Shown piece after piece: positions 30,719 to 41,929 of a stretch of DNA of 64,000 bases (position 1 is its first letter; each line of letters begins with the position of its first letter). The notes under the pieces were generated by a model. It was not told the origin of the DNA. It searched no databases and saw only the letters and a list, made by a program, of their open reading frames with translations. The translations under genes and the position numbers were made by a program. The DNA lies in the NCBI GenBank assembly GCA_010405405.1, contig MU004237.1, forward strand, positions 1,685,345-1,749,344. The letters are read 5' to 3'. The DNA comes from Microthyrium microscopicum. Lineage: Eukaryota > Ascomycota > Dothideomycetes > Microthyriales > Microthyriaceae.

Positions 30719-32579
30719 ATGTCTACCACCTACCTCCCTTTCTTTCCGCAAGGACATGGTGGTGAGCCTTGTCAAATCGTGAGCGGAATATGCGCGACTC
30801 TTGCGTTTATTGCCGTTGGTCTGCGTTTCTACACAAAATGGAGATATGTAGGGAGGATCAAAATGGACGATTGGCTGATGTTGAGTGCATTGGTACGTAT
30901 TGTTTTTGTCTTTACCAGAACAACTACTAATATGCCCATAGGTATTTCTGCTCGCATACTGCTCTGCCGTTATAGTAGCATCGGTTGCTATCACTCAAAC
31001 ACCAACGCATAGTATTTCTGGAAAGGATTATGCAATATCCATCGACGTATGCCATTCAAGCTTTCACAATACGTCCATAACCAAACACTAACGCGACATT
31101 AGATGCTTAACAGCGCCGAAATATTTTACGTAACTGCTGTTGGGATGCTTAAACTCTCGATTGCAAGATTCTTCCTGGAAATCCTAACTTCTGGCCCATT
31201 ACGACTTGTGGTGTACTATACCGTTGGACCTACGACTCTTTTCGGAGTTGGAATGATCCTCTTCTGCTTATTCCAGTGCGGCTTGCCGACAGATGCCTTA
31301 TCGTTCATAGACAAGCGTTTTCTTCACCCTGAATTATGCGTGTCTGATTCGGCGGCATTGGGTATGACATATACTCATGCCGTCTTAACCATTTTTACCG
31401 ACTGGACATTCCTTATCATGCCGTTTTTCGTACTTCGAGGCACATTAATGCAAAAGAGAGAGAAGTATACATTGGCTGGGATTCTCGCCTTCGCTTCCAT
31501 CTCAGGTATCGCGGCGATCGCCCGCCTGCCATACATCAGGTTATTAGCCGCTCCCAAATATGAGATCTTTGGTAAGTCTAAATTTTCATACTCTCATTGT
31601 TCATTCTTGCTTACTAGTACTAGCAAGCGTCAAAAACATTGCTATTTTCTCTGCCATCGAGCCTGCGGTTGGTGTCATTGCTGGCAGTCTAGTCACTATG
31701 CGCCCACTCTTCCGCATCATGTTTTCAAATACCAGCAGCCGCAAACGAGGAGGCTACGCTGATATCGAAACACCCCGTCTTGCGACCTTTCGTGATCCAG
31801 AGGACCATTTCAACGATCCTATCTTCGACAAACACTATGATGTAATACCCCAACATCGTCCATCTACCGACCCTCCAGAATATGCGCGCTTCTGGGAGAA
31901 AATGTCGCCCAAAAAGTTTCGCGCACCAATGACATTAGGAGTACTGCCATCACCCACAGACACAGTGACGGATAACTCACCACCACAAACCCAAATACTC
32001 GCATCTCGTCTAAAAACTCCGGCTATCTCTCGGCCACAAACTAGTGTTACAAGACCGCAAACGGGCGGTCTTAGGCCCAAAACCGCGGCTAGCAGACCAC
32101 ATACTGCTGCCACCTTTTATATCGAAGCTACCACCAACGACTCGGGCGATATATCCGCCTCAGACTCAATCGGCGCCGCACCATCAGACTGGGCCGCATA
32201 CGTACAACTACAAAAAAATGCCTCCACCAGCACGTGGGACACACCGCCCATGCCGCCAGACGCCATTGCGCAACGAAGTAGCTGGCTATCACGCATAGAC
32301 ATGGGACCTTCCGCCATACCTGCCAGTCAAAGGGGGTCGCGCAATGATCTGGATCCATCGTCTACACGAGCCAGCGAACGGCGGTCGATACGGTCATCTC
32401 GACGGTCTCTTTTCCGACAAACGATATATGATCGACCATTACCGCCATTGCCGCCTATACCGCAGAATGTTTTTCCGGCACCGCGGAAGAGTTATGTGGA
32501 GCCGGGGTTACCTCTCCATTTGTTCGGAGGGGCGGACGAGAGGGAGGTGTCGACGGATGATTCCAGTTCGATACAGTGA
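30719..32579 (+). CDS. Rhodopsin-domain integral membrane protein
   Basis: Fungal seven-helix membrane protein of the plant-pathogen-expanded rhodopsin-domain family (Pth11-related, here without a CFEM domain). Exons 30719-30892, 30942-31046, 31103-31571, 31624-32579; 567 residues. Hallmarks: ATLAFIAVGLRFYTKWRYVG, MDDWLMLSAL, LNSAEIFYVTAVGMLKLSIA, FFLEIL, a Cys pair flanking GLPTDALSFIDKRF, DWTFLIMPFFVLRGTLM, IAAIARLPYIRLL and ASVKNIAIFSAIEPAVGVIA at the last helix. The C-terminal tail of about 270 residues is cytosolic and disordered, with four RPxT repeats (SRPQT, TRPQT, LRPKT, SRPHT). Ligand unknown. Confidence 0.88.
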
Positions 32580-33955
32580 CGACGGTTAGAGAAAGATGGC
32601 ATGATGAAGATGACAGCAGTTGGTCACGAAAGCAGTTGGTCACGAGGTTATGTTTGGGTTACGGTTTGGGCGTAAATGAATACTGGTTGATATGCTACTT
32701 CTCGATGAATTGTTCGGGAGTGTGGGTAACATGATACCCCTTTTGTTAATTTTGCATGACTAGCTGACATATATGTCAGCAATGTAAATAATATTGTACA
32801 TACACAATTTTGACGATGCCTCGCAAGCCTATAAAGATCTGAATAAAGATACGATCGATCATGTTCTTGTCCAACGCCCAGTATCCGTGATATACCATAA
32901 TTTAGGATATAATTCATAATGGATGCTATTTGCGCGAATCATGGCACTCTCAAGCAGACAAACCCTCGTGTTTGATCATGTCAATTGATAAAGGCTTGAT
33001 CTTAGATGATGACAGCGCCCTTGCTATTCAGCTGTACATCGCCACGCCCCTGAAAATCACTGCTCTCGACATTATCACTCCTTTCGTCACTAGAATCGTT
33101 TCTTATCTTGCAAACATTTTCCTTGTCCCACAAGTTTATAGCTGTGGAGTAACCAGTGAGTCTATATCCATTCGATATAGTATCATTAGGCATATCTTGA
33201 AAGCTGTTGTGCCGGCAACAAAGATAAAGAAGCCCTGATACACTTGCGATTTTTCTACGACTTCTGACGTTGATTGATTGAAAACAGGGTTTACAGATCA
33301 GATTCACGATGTGATAGCTTAGGAGATGCTTTTGGAGGGGCAGCTTCATGCAGTATCGTTTGGCGGTAAATGCTCAAGGGGTCGACAAAATAAACGGCGC
33401 GCTCCCAACGAGTGCTATAGCTCCCATACAAGACGATCTGCTATTAAGTGCTTTATTTGCCATAGAGCGCGTTTAGACTTTGATTATTTATCGCATGCGA
33501 TAGGAAATATAACACGTTTAAATTAACATCGTTTATAGGAGCCATCGACGCTGATGGGAGAACGCTAGTTATTTTGTCCATCGGTTGATGCTATTGTTGG
33601 TCAGGCTGAGGCTGTGCTGCAGTGCCATCCAAATTCGAACTGATGAAAGCCGTGATTAGGAGTCTGCCTCATATATGCCTCTATCGCTGCCTTTATACTG
33701 ATACATTGGATACGAGTTGAGTTGTTGCGTCCCGCTTACATTCTTCACCATCATCAGTTCAAGAAGTACTTTCGGTATCAAAATCAACAATAGCAAGCAC
33801 CAAATACTGAGCGGACGAGACATTAGAAAAGACGGAACGTTGTAGATGTAATCGAGGCCGGAACTGCTGTTGCTCTGAGCATACCTACGTCAATCAGATC
33901 GTGAGCAGTCTTTGATATTCTGAATTCGCGTGATCACTGCAACTGGATTCGCGAC
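32580..33955. other. Intergenic, about 1.4 kb, with a MITE
   Basis: 3' flank of the membrane-protein gene with AT-rich sequence to about 33300, a MITE at 33375-33587 and the F-box gene promoter. No further gene seen. Confidence 0.55.
33375..33587. mobile_element. MITE copy, 213 bp, target duplication ATGCT
   Basis: Left end CAAGGGGTCGACAAAATAAA then CGGCGCGCTCCC; right end GGAGCCATCGACGCTGATGG then TTATTTTGTCCATCGGTTG. Exact duplication ATGCT at 33370-33374 and 33588-33592. Very close in sequence and orientation to the copy at 36267. Confidence 0.92.
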
Positions 33956-35524
33956 ATGCCTTCCATCATACTTCAAGAACCTCATATTCTGCTAATTCTT
34001 GATCTTCTCGATCGAGCCTCTCTCAACAACTTCAGGCTTTGCTCTAGTCATTGGCGAGCAGCAAGCGATGCGGTCTTCTATCGAGAATTGGCACTGCGGA
34101 ATCAGATTACGTGGGATGAAGACATTGAAGATGGCAATGCTCATATCGCAAGAATTTTGCAACGCCTCTTTGACCCAGATGACAGAATTCGATTCCATGT
34201 CAGGCATCTCCAAATTGGTCCTTTTGAAGGAGGGAAATGGCCGAGAGTCCTTCGGCCCAACGACGTTCTGCAAGTTCTTCAGGCACTCAGCAATTTGACC
34301 GATTTTCAGTGGCATTGTGGCTATAACATGCCATCGGCGATACTTCAAACTGTGCACGACAAGTGGCCACACTGCCGCATCCATATCAAACAGGACTATC
34401 GACTAGAAAAGGCTCTCGACCTAGACTTGCTATCGTCACCGCAACTAGTGACGCTGGTAATTCCACTGTGGGAAGTCAGCGGCCTGGAACCATATCAATC
34501 AGAGTGGCCAGCAATCACCAAACTTGTGAAACGTCAGAAATCACTAAAGTCATTTCAACCATTCGTCGGTCATATACTAAACAAACGCCCCGTGCCGGTT
34601 TGCGAATATCCTTCCGTGGGTCCCGGAAGTCGTCGACGATTGCATCTCGTTCCGGGTACGCGATTACCTGAGCTGGAGGAGCTTTCTTTTCCCGACGAGC
34701 TACGATTTCAAACTTTTCCATGGACATGTGGCGAATCTAACAAAAGATATATCGTGGTCCTTTCTGAATCATTTGGGCGTGGGCGTCTGGTCGGGGCCTT
34801 TGTTCAGAGCAATCACCGGGCTTGTTCCTCAACTGAGATCCCTAACTCTGAATTGTACCCATATACGCTACCATGGCGAGGATGGAGACGCTTTTGAGCC
34901 TTTCCTTCGGTCAGTTAATTTTTTGGAGACGATATCTTTGAGTAGTAGTGATCGATGGTCCGTGGAATCAGCACTCACTGCACTTTTTGAGACTGGGCAT
35001 GGCTCCTACCTGCGCGATTTCACGTTGGATGGTCCGTTGAAGGTAAGCACTTTCTCAACGATCATTGAAGGAGCGCGCAATCTGGAGAACTTTTCCATCA
35101 ACAAACAAGTCAAGGGTGGGGAGGTTGGGGTTAGTGATGTTTTCATAGTACGTGTACACCAAATGAAAAGTCTCAAACCAAAAAGTTGGCCCAGCTAATG
35201 AATTAGAAGCCTCGAGAACAGATTCAACAACTCAAAACCCTTTCCTCACTTCAATTCCTGTCCTTGACATTTACCTTTGCCAGCTATGGCAATAACGAAG
35301 AAGCCCAGACAATTGGCCCGATTGAGGCTCTCAGCGACGCCATATTGGATGTCAAGTCACTGATCAAACAACCAGGAAGTATGTTAGAACTGGCGAAAAT
35401 AAGGTTCTCGTCAAGAGACGCAAAGACCCGTTGGGTGCTCAGAATTTCTCCTGGCACAGATGGAGAGGAGCCATCAGTAAGATGTCGACAAAAAGCCATA
35501 CCCAATCCGCCTATGAGACCTTGA
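33956..35524 (+). pseudogene. F-box-like protein with an apparent frameshift
   Basis: N-terminus has an F-box-like segment (HILLILDLLDRASLNNFRLC then SSHWRAASDAVFYRELAL), as in substrate adaptors of SCF ubiquitin ligases, followed by a leucine-rich-like C-terminal part. The first frame is coding-like from 33956 to about 34715 (LPELEELSFPDELRFQTF); coding sense continues one base later as HGHVANLTKDISWSFLNHLG through 35160. An intron (donor GTACGT at about 35149, acceptor ATTAG at about 35208) then joins EQIQQLKTLSSLQFLSLTFT to the stop at 35524. The shift sits at or near a TTTT run (34714-34717), with no GT-AG pair to explain it. It is either a broken gene or a sequencing error; otherwise the product would stop at 34897. 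Confidence 0.65.
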
Positions 35525-36266
35525 TAGTTGTGAAGAGTAATCTGAGCTCCGTTTGCGTCCTCAGCTACCAGAATGGATCTAATGTATGAGTTGAGGTTGT
35601 GAATGATAAATCAACACATCCCTGCTCTATAAATGTAATTGTAGTCTCTATAAAAGCTTATATTCACTGCCCGCTGTAGCGTAAGATTGATCCTTGCTCT
35701 TCACGATAACGACACAAGTCCTACCCTTTGCGTGCAGTAGATATAGGGTGAACAATTCGAGTATACCTACATAAAGCGCACCCTGAACTCGCAAGATCCT
35801 TTTCAAAGCCAGGTTTTCTAGAAACACAGCCACGTCAATCTCAGATCTCACTCCAATCCAAGCTGACAATGGCTGTTTATAATGAGCCTTTATTGCATAA
35901 AATCCCTTAGCCCCGAAGAAATCTGCCTCGCAATAACATGCAGCTAGACACGCACAAGCGCACAGGAAAACCCCATTGAGATATTTGAAACGCTTCTAGC
36001 GGTACGAAATACCGTCTCCCCGCCAGTGACTCACAACTCAATTCATGCAAGTCTATGGGGAAATGAACGATTGATCAATGCGTCAATTGAATCGACGTCC
36101 CATCAGGAAGATACGTTTCCCTTTGAATCCCTAGCTAAGGACTTACACAAATGAACTGCCATGAAGATCAAATTGAAGCACGAGGGCTCCTTGAACTGGG
36201 TCAAGCGAGAGAGAGATAATTACTAACAGATTCTTAATCTCCGCCAATATCCGGTTGGGAAAGTGT

Positions 36267-36470
36267 CAAGGGGTCGACAAAATAAACGGCGCTCGCCCAA
36301 CAAGTGCGATGGCTCCCATATAAGACGATCTTGCTTTATTTGCCATAGAGCGCGTTCAGACTTCGATTATATATCGAATGCGATGGGAAATATAACACAT
36401 TTGGATTAACAACGTTCGCGGGAGCCATCGACTCTGATGGGAGAACGCCAGTTATTTTGTTCATCGGTTG
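36267..36470. mobile_element. MITE copy, 204 bp, target duplication AGTGT
   Basis: Left end CAAGGGGTCGACAAAATAAA; right end GGGAGCCATCGACTCTGATG then TTATTTTGTTCATCGGTTG. Exact duplication AGTGT at 36262-36266 and 36471-36475. Same orientation as the copy at 33375; the pair flanks the F-box gene. Confidence 0.92.
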
Positions 36471-37505
36471 AGTGTAACCTCAATCGCGCAACCATGGATC
36501 AGAGATAGGCAAGCTGATGCGGACGATGCAGGATTTCAATCTGTTAAGAAATGAATGCCCGCACTTCCTGAGCGTGCATGCAGGTTCAGACCTGGGATGG
36601 GCCTGGTTGGTCGATTTCAACAATGCGGCGACCGGTCAAAATCAGTCAACGGTGTCCTCGATGAGGAACAGTGGCCTGGGAACTGGGATCCACCTGTCCA
36701 AGTCCGCTCTTCTTGGGGCATTTTGCGCGCCTAGACCAATCAGTGGGCAGGAAAGCGGACAGACAGGCGGGATTGCTGGGAAGAGAGAGAGGGCCGAGGC
36801 GGAATATGTTTCATCAAGGGCGCAGAATTGTGCTGCGGCAGATGCAGGAAGCAGTCTGCGGAACGAGGTGCAGTGGGCTTTGGAGCCAAAGAGAGGCCGG
36901 AGACGCGCTTGTTCAGGAAAGGGCGTGCGGGTAGTTTGGACAGATGGCATGTGCTAGAAAGTGTTCAAGAGGCCATCGGTTGGATGCCTGATGCGTGATA
37001 GATGTTTGATTTGAGGATGTCGTGAAGGCTTTGGGAATCTTGAGATGCAGGCTTTCAGGAGTAATTTACAGGCACAGGCAACCATGGTTCAGGATTCAAC
37101 GGCGGAGTACAGAAGTATCCCAAAGAGGAAAAGTGGTAATCATTTCTTCGATGTTGGTCCCCGCAAAAGATTGAGTTGCGTCCGCTGCGCCTCGTTCTCT
37201 ACGGTTGGCGGTTTTGCTAGTGAGTGCTATCAGAATTGCTGGTACGATATCGTGAAATTAGCATATTGATTTTGCTATTTCGTCTCTTGTTCTGCTTCAT
37301 TTCTCAATAACGGAGAGGAGTAGAGAAGAGTTTCAAGTTGAGTTGGAAAGCGCAACAAGCGGTCCTTCCTCAGCGTTTCCTTCCTTCCGTGCTCCAAGCT
37401 CGCTGCTGCCTCTAAACAGTGGTGAGAAAGGCCGGGAATCTCATCTATTCTTGCCCGTTTAATCCGTTTAATCCGTCGTACCTCCCTTAGTTCCGCCAAG
37501 CCAGG

Positions 37506-37512
37506 TGAGTCA
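37506..37512. promoter_or_regulatory. Gcn4/CPC1-type binding site TGAGTCA
   Basis: Exact reverse complement of the TGACTCA element bound by Gcn4/CPC1 bZIP factors, about 430 bp upstream of the coding-like CPC1 frame. CPC1 genes of other fungi are autoregulated through such sites; binding here is inferred. Confidence 0.5.
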
Positions 37513-37811
37513 CAACTGATATTGCACTAGTGGTTTCCCTACATCTGACACCGCGTTGATTTGGCTTGATTGGTTGCATCTCGTATCTTTGGCGTACTAC
37601 TGCGGCTGCGCACCAATCCAAAGAGGCGCCAGCGTAAATTACATGCGATGCTAAGCCTCCATAGCAGCTAGTCCCGTGCTTCCACTTTCTAGGCCAACAG
37701 TCATAAAATCCTCTCCCCCCCGCCAGTCATCCATCCTTTTCTCTTCTTCTTCCCATTCCCAAACACTTTACAAATACATACGCACACTCACACATAACAC
37801 TCACCCAGCGC

Positions 37812-37835
37812 ATGTAATCAGCTATGGAGTTCTAG
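37812..37835 (+). promoter_or_regulatory. Two minimal upstream ORFs in the CPC1 leader
   Basis: ATG-TAA (37812-37817) is a start-stop element; ATG-GAG-TTC-TAG (37824-37835) encodes three residues. Short uORFs ahead of a longer one are the hallmark of translational control of GCN4/cpc-1 mRNAs. That these lie in the transcript is inferred from position. Confidence 0.5.
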
Positions 37836-38029
37836 TCTCCCCCTTTTCACTCTTCATTTTGTCTTCCCGGCAAAATTCAGTCACACTCTAACCGACTCTC
37901 AAAACCCAACCACTCTTCAGAGCCACCTCTCGTAGGACATCTGAACTACAGCAACGCCCCAGGCAGCTTCACTTCTCTACTACCCACCGTTTTCTTCCCG
38001 CCGTCCACCACGGCTTCCCACCAGCAAAC

Positions 38030-38179
38030 ATGGCCTTCCCCACAGGATCCCCCAGTATTTCACCCATCAGAGCAGCTTCAGATTCCGCGTACAGATTTCC
38101 AACTATTCGATTCCGCCAGGCAGGTTCGCGCCCAGCAACAGCGACCCGCTCAAGGTCACAACTTTGTTCCTACGATTAA
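38030..38179 (+). promoter_or_regulatory. Longer upstream ORF (49 codons) overlapping the CPC1 frame
   Basis: ATG in strong context (CAAACATGGCC) opening a 49-residue frame that ends at 38177-38179. Size and position resemble the inhibitory uORF2 of Neurospora cpc-1. It overlaps an open, coding-like stretch in the CPC1 frame, so its role depends on where CPC1 translation begins. Confidence 0.4.
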
Positions 38180-38336
38180 TACCCCGAGTCAACTTTCTCT
38201 CTTCCCAAACTCGGCACCCGCTTCTTCTACCGGTCTAAACCAACTGCATCAGCACCAGTCTCGTCATCAGGGCCAGTTGTTCCCTAGCAACTCTACCACT
38301 CAACTGAATCAGCAGCGATCCCCTCACCAGGCCAAC

Positions 38337-39092
38337 ATGGCAGGTAATTCTTTGCTCTCCTCCCCCGCAGAATCGCAAATACTTACTCCTACATCAGACT
38401 TTGAGCTCATGACGAGCTTCTCGTCCGAGTTGACTGGTGATCTGGATGGTGGTCTCTTTGACCCCACCAGCCCACTGATTGATTACGATGGTTTCGGAGG
38501 TGCTGAGCTTAGTGCTATGCCCACCAACACCTCGGATCTAACAGTATCTCCACATGAGTTGGCGCTGAATGACAGCCCCAGTCTCTATGGATCTGCTCCT
38601 CCTTCTGGTGCCTTGACAAACTTGACGTCTCCCGACATTTACAACACCTCTCCCGACTACAGCTTGGATCACCTTGACGCTGCCAACTGGTCGTCTCTCT
38701 TTCCCGACCAGCCAGATACCGTCGCTCCAGTTGCCATGCAACGCAACTTTAGCAGCGGTAGCTCAATAAGCCCAAGCAACTCTCCACATGGTGTTGGTGC
38801 TGCCCGAACTTCTGAACGTCCAACTTCCATCCACCGCAACTCTGTTGGTGGCGTGACCAAATCTCGCCGCCGACAAGGTCAACTCAAAATTATCGACTAC
38901 GATACCAATGACAAGGTGGCTGCCAAGCGTGCCCGCAATACTCTAGCCGCTCGTGATTCTCGTGCTCGCAAGGCTGCTCATGTCGAGCACCTTGAGGGTG
39001 AGATCAGCAAGCTAGAGGAAGAGCTTGATCAACTCCGAAAGGAGCGAGCTTCATGCCACTGCGGTGCATCTCAATCTCACGGACTTCATTAA
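38337..39092 (+). CDS. CPC1: bZIP transcription factor CPC1 (Gcn4 type), N-terminus uncertain
   Basis: Activator of amino-acid biosynthesis genes under starvation (cross-pathway control), nuclear. The C-terminal bZIP is unmistakable: basic region DKVAAKRARNTLAARDSRAR with N-x2-A-A-x-x-S-R, then the zipper VEHLEGEISKLEEELDQLRK and a short CHCGASQSHGLH tail. Upstream lie an acidic activation region (ELTGDLDGGLFDPTSPLIDY) and Ser/Pro stretches. The first in-frame ATG is 38337 (251 residues). The same frame, however, stays open and coding-like (Gln/Pro-rich; PRTDFQLFDSARQVRAQQQ, NFVPTINTPSQLSLFPN) back to 37836 without an ATG, so the true protein is probably longer. A CTG at 37941 (LNYSNAPGSF) is one candidate start; an unseen upstream exon is another. 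uORFs in the leader fit this identity. Confidence 0.88.
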   Translation: MAGNSLLSSPAESQILTPTSDFELMTSFSSELTGDLDGGLFDPTSPLIDYDGFGGAELSAMPTNTSDLTVSPHELALNDSPSLYGSAPPSGALTNLTSPDIYNTSPDYSLDHLDAANWSSLFPDQPDTVAPVAMQRNFSSGSSISPSNSPHGVGAARTSERPTSIHRNSVGGVTKSRRRQGQLKIIDYDTNDKVAAKRARNTLAARDSRARKAAHVEHLEGEISKLEEELDQLRKERASCHCGASQSHGLH

Positions 39093-40390
39093 TTTCATCT
39101 TTGCAAAATGTTCGCCCAAAGAGAAGACATTAACTTGTTCTTCTCTCATCTTTTCCCCACCAGAAATCCAACCCCCAAAAGTACAAAAAATACTCGCTTA
39201 TTCCAACAAAAGTCGACCTTTTCACCATTTTTTTTAAGCGCCAAACCGGTTCTGACGTCTCCCATTTATTTGGGATTTGACTCGTGGTTTTGGTTGTCCT
39301 TGTGCTCTATTATTGTTTTTATTCTTACATCTGAAGCTCGGGGTTCCTGTGGGGAATGTTTCTGGTTGATTGATTGAGATATCATGATCCAGAGACAATC
39401 TCTATTTTCTTTATTATGCTGCCAAAATTGAGGGCGTGTGGCATGGACATAGCTTCAGCGTGGAGTCTTGTAGTTAGCTACCTCCGTTCGGAATATGAAT
39501 ATTCACTATTCTCTCATAACACTTCGATCTCTTCATCGTGGATACGCTCTTTGGTGTTGAGATCCTGATGGGCGTGATCTGTATGATTTGAGGCTCATCT
39601 TGTTAGATCTGCCTAGTGGTCAAAAGATCCGGCTGCGTTGGTCCTATCGGGCTGGTCGTGTAACTCCCTCAAGCCCCTGTATGATAGGCCAGTTGTTGTC
39701 TGTTTGATAAACGAGGTCAAAATCTTCGAACAGATGCCGCGAATCTGCCACTCTTATATATCCGTTTGTGAGCCATCGTGGCAAACGGGTCAGTGAGTCA
39801 ACTTGCTCTTATGACTGGTTGGGCATTGGGCGTGACTTATGCCTGTTTGTTGCGTGTCTGTTGGTGTCATTTGGTATTTCTTGTATGATGTTTGGACCGC
39901 CTGGCAGTGTCTGTATGTTTGCGAGTTAGAGTTATCGACTTGGTATGAAAACTACCTATTACCTGATATGGAGGGAAGTGTGGTTCGCGCAACCACATTC
40001 TACATCTGGGTGTATGCTTCATGCATGTGTGATTTGATCAATGGTGATCCAGTCACCGCTGTTATAGATAGTGTTTTCCCATCGGCGCTTCGCCTTGCAT
40101 GAATTTATGCTCAAGGTAACCAGCGTTTAGCTATCTGCGAAGAAAAAGCTTAAGCGAGTCTGAAATTCCAAGATGTGCAATTGGCTGAATTAATGCTGCA
40201 GCATGCTTAATGCGGCCTGTAAACGATCAGGCTGAGGCGGAGTGCATGCAGATATGGTTACCTGCAGTATCGAGTCTGCCTGAGCTTTCCTCTTTGACTT
40301 CTGGACAGTCTACGAGGCTGGCGAGCGGTGGAAAATTATATAAGGACCGAGGGCGCTCTTGAGTCCTTCATAGACAGATACTGATTAACT
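39093..40390. other. Intergenic, about 1.3 kb
   Basis: CPC1 3' flank (T/C-rich) and the promoter of the next gene. Small frames at 39374-39568 and 39839-40102 show no motif; nothing else seen. Confidence 0.5.
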
Positions 40391-41929
40391 ATGTCTGACG
40401 GCGTCACCGACGATCCTGGATATTCCGCTTACGCCAAAAGAAAGCAAGAATTCAAGGAGAATTTTCCTGAAGAAGTGGTAAAAGCTTGGTATGATATTGC
40501 GGCAGTGCTCAGTTCTCCAGAAGACGTTATCGAAACGAAGTATAACAGCACAGAATCACAGTGGTTACGGCGTTTTCTGGAGCCGAAACATCTCTCTGGA
40601 GATCTTGGAGATGTATGGAGTCAGGTAGTGGAGAGACTACAGCCAGCAAGAATAGAATTCGACGTCAATCCCAGCCTTGCGGTGGAGAGGCTTCGTATCT
40701 TTGCAAATGATATTAGGAACGAAGCGGTGGGAATGTACTTAGCTAGAAGCACGTGGCTTGACATGAGTACTAGCTTCATATATATTTGCACGGAGATCAT
40801 GAGGAGAAGAGAGACCTTCGCTGCAGCTGTTGCACATGCAGAAGTAGCGGCTGCTGCTGCGTCGCTGCCAGCACCCTATGATCCTTCAAAGATGCGGGCT
40901 CTGGAGGGTGCAGACTTCCACGTACACCAACAAGCTGCGACAAATATCGCCAGCCGGCTTCAGAAGCATGAATCAAAGTACACTTCCTACGGCGCTAACA
41001 AGCACCCGGGATTTGCTGTCTCTCGTTGTCAGTTCTACAATCGAAGTTGAAAGAACAGGTAGTAACCTAACGGAACAGTTCATCGACGAATATACGATCG
41101 ACATACTCTTTTCGAGGTGTACGAGGCAGCTAGAGGACAATGGCCACATGAAACAGAACAGCTTGGGAGCCTTTTCCGAGAAATGATCCAGTCGAGTAAT
41201 TGGAGCGAGCTTCTTGAAATCGATCTCGCCCCTTGGCACCAGGTGAGAAAAAATATCCAGCTCTTCGTGAGCATGATCACTGGCGAGCACCCGAGCGAAG
41301 GCGATTCAATGGACGATTTATTCCAGCGACTCAACCGCAGCGGAGCTTCTAGGCAATACGATCCAATTTTCAAAGAGATGAGAAATCTCCGAGACACAGT
41401 ACAAAAGCTAAAACAAGTAGTCACCAGTCTTGAATACCGCAGACTACTAGAACAACTTCCCAACAAGAGCCACTACGACACACTTCCAGCTTTCGCCAAG
41501 CCTCACCAGCGGTCCGCTACGAAGTACTGGCAACATGCATGGGATAAGTTAGTCGAGGAAGAGATGGTACATCTCATCAATAGTCGTCCAGCAGGTGGCC
41601 CACGCATGCCGTCGCAGCGCCCTCTATCTCATCTCTTCGAGTACAACTTTGGCAAATGGCGAGATAGCCACCCAACTGGCCTGATTGTGCCTCCAGCGGC
41701 TTGGAAGAAGTGGCCTGGATATCAGAGGGGCTTGGATCTCTATGGAGAGTTGAGCAATAATATTCACCAATACTCGACGGTAGATGGTACTACACCATAT
41801 GAGATCAATGAGACGAGTTGGTCGAGAAGTGAACGGTTGATTCTGGAGTCTCTGAAGCCAGATCCGACCAGGTTCGTGGATAGGGATCCAGACTGGGATA
41901 ACGAAAGAACGATACGAAATCTTCCGTGA
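40391..41929 (+). CDS. Uncharacterised protein, 495 residues
   Basis: Two exons, 40391-41027 and 41079-41929. The 51-nt intron (donor GTCAGT, acceptor GGAACAG) removes three in-frame stops and joins VSRF to HRRIYDRHTLFEVYEAARG. Mostly helical and charged, with an Ala-rich helix (AAAVAHAEVAAAAASLPAPY), a possible coiled coil around IFKEMRNLRDTVQKLKQVVT and a C-terminal part rich in Trp and Pro (IVPPAAWKKWPGYQRG). No signal peptide or membrane helix. I do not recognise a family; the natural composition, good ATG and TATA-like ATTATATAAG upstream (about 40334) support a gene. Confidence 0.7.

Larger units (their letters stand above)
35525..37940. other. Intergenic, about 2.4 kb, with a MITE and the CPC1 promoter and leader
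   Basis: A MITE lies at 36267-36470. A 146-codon frame at 36517-36957 is GC-rich, overlaps an equally long antisense frame and has no motif, so no gene is called. From 37500 the sequence becomes the CPC1 promoter and leader with a TGAGTCA site and short upstream ORFs. Confidence 0.55.

Noticed and set aside
36517-36957. 146-codon plus-strand frame
   Set aside because: GC-rich patch with equally long antisense and third-frame readings; composition unlike neighbours, no motif.
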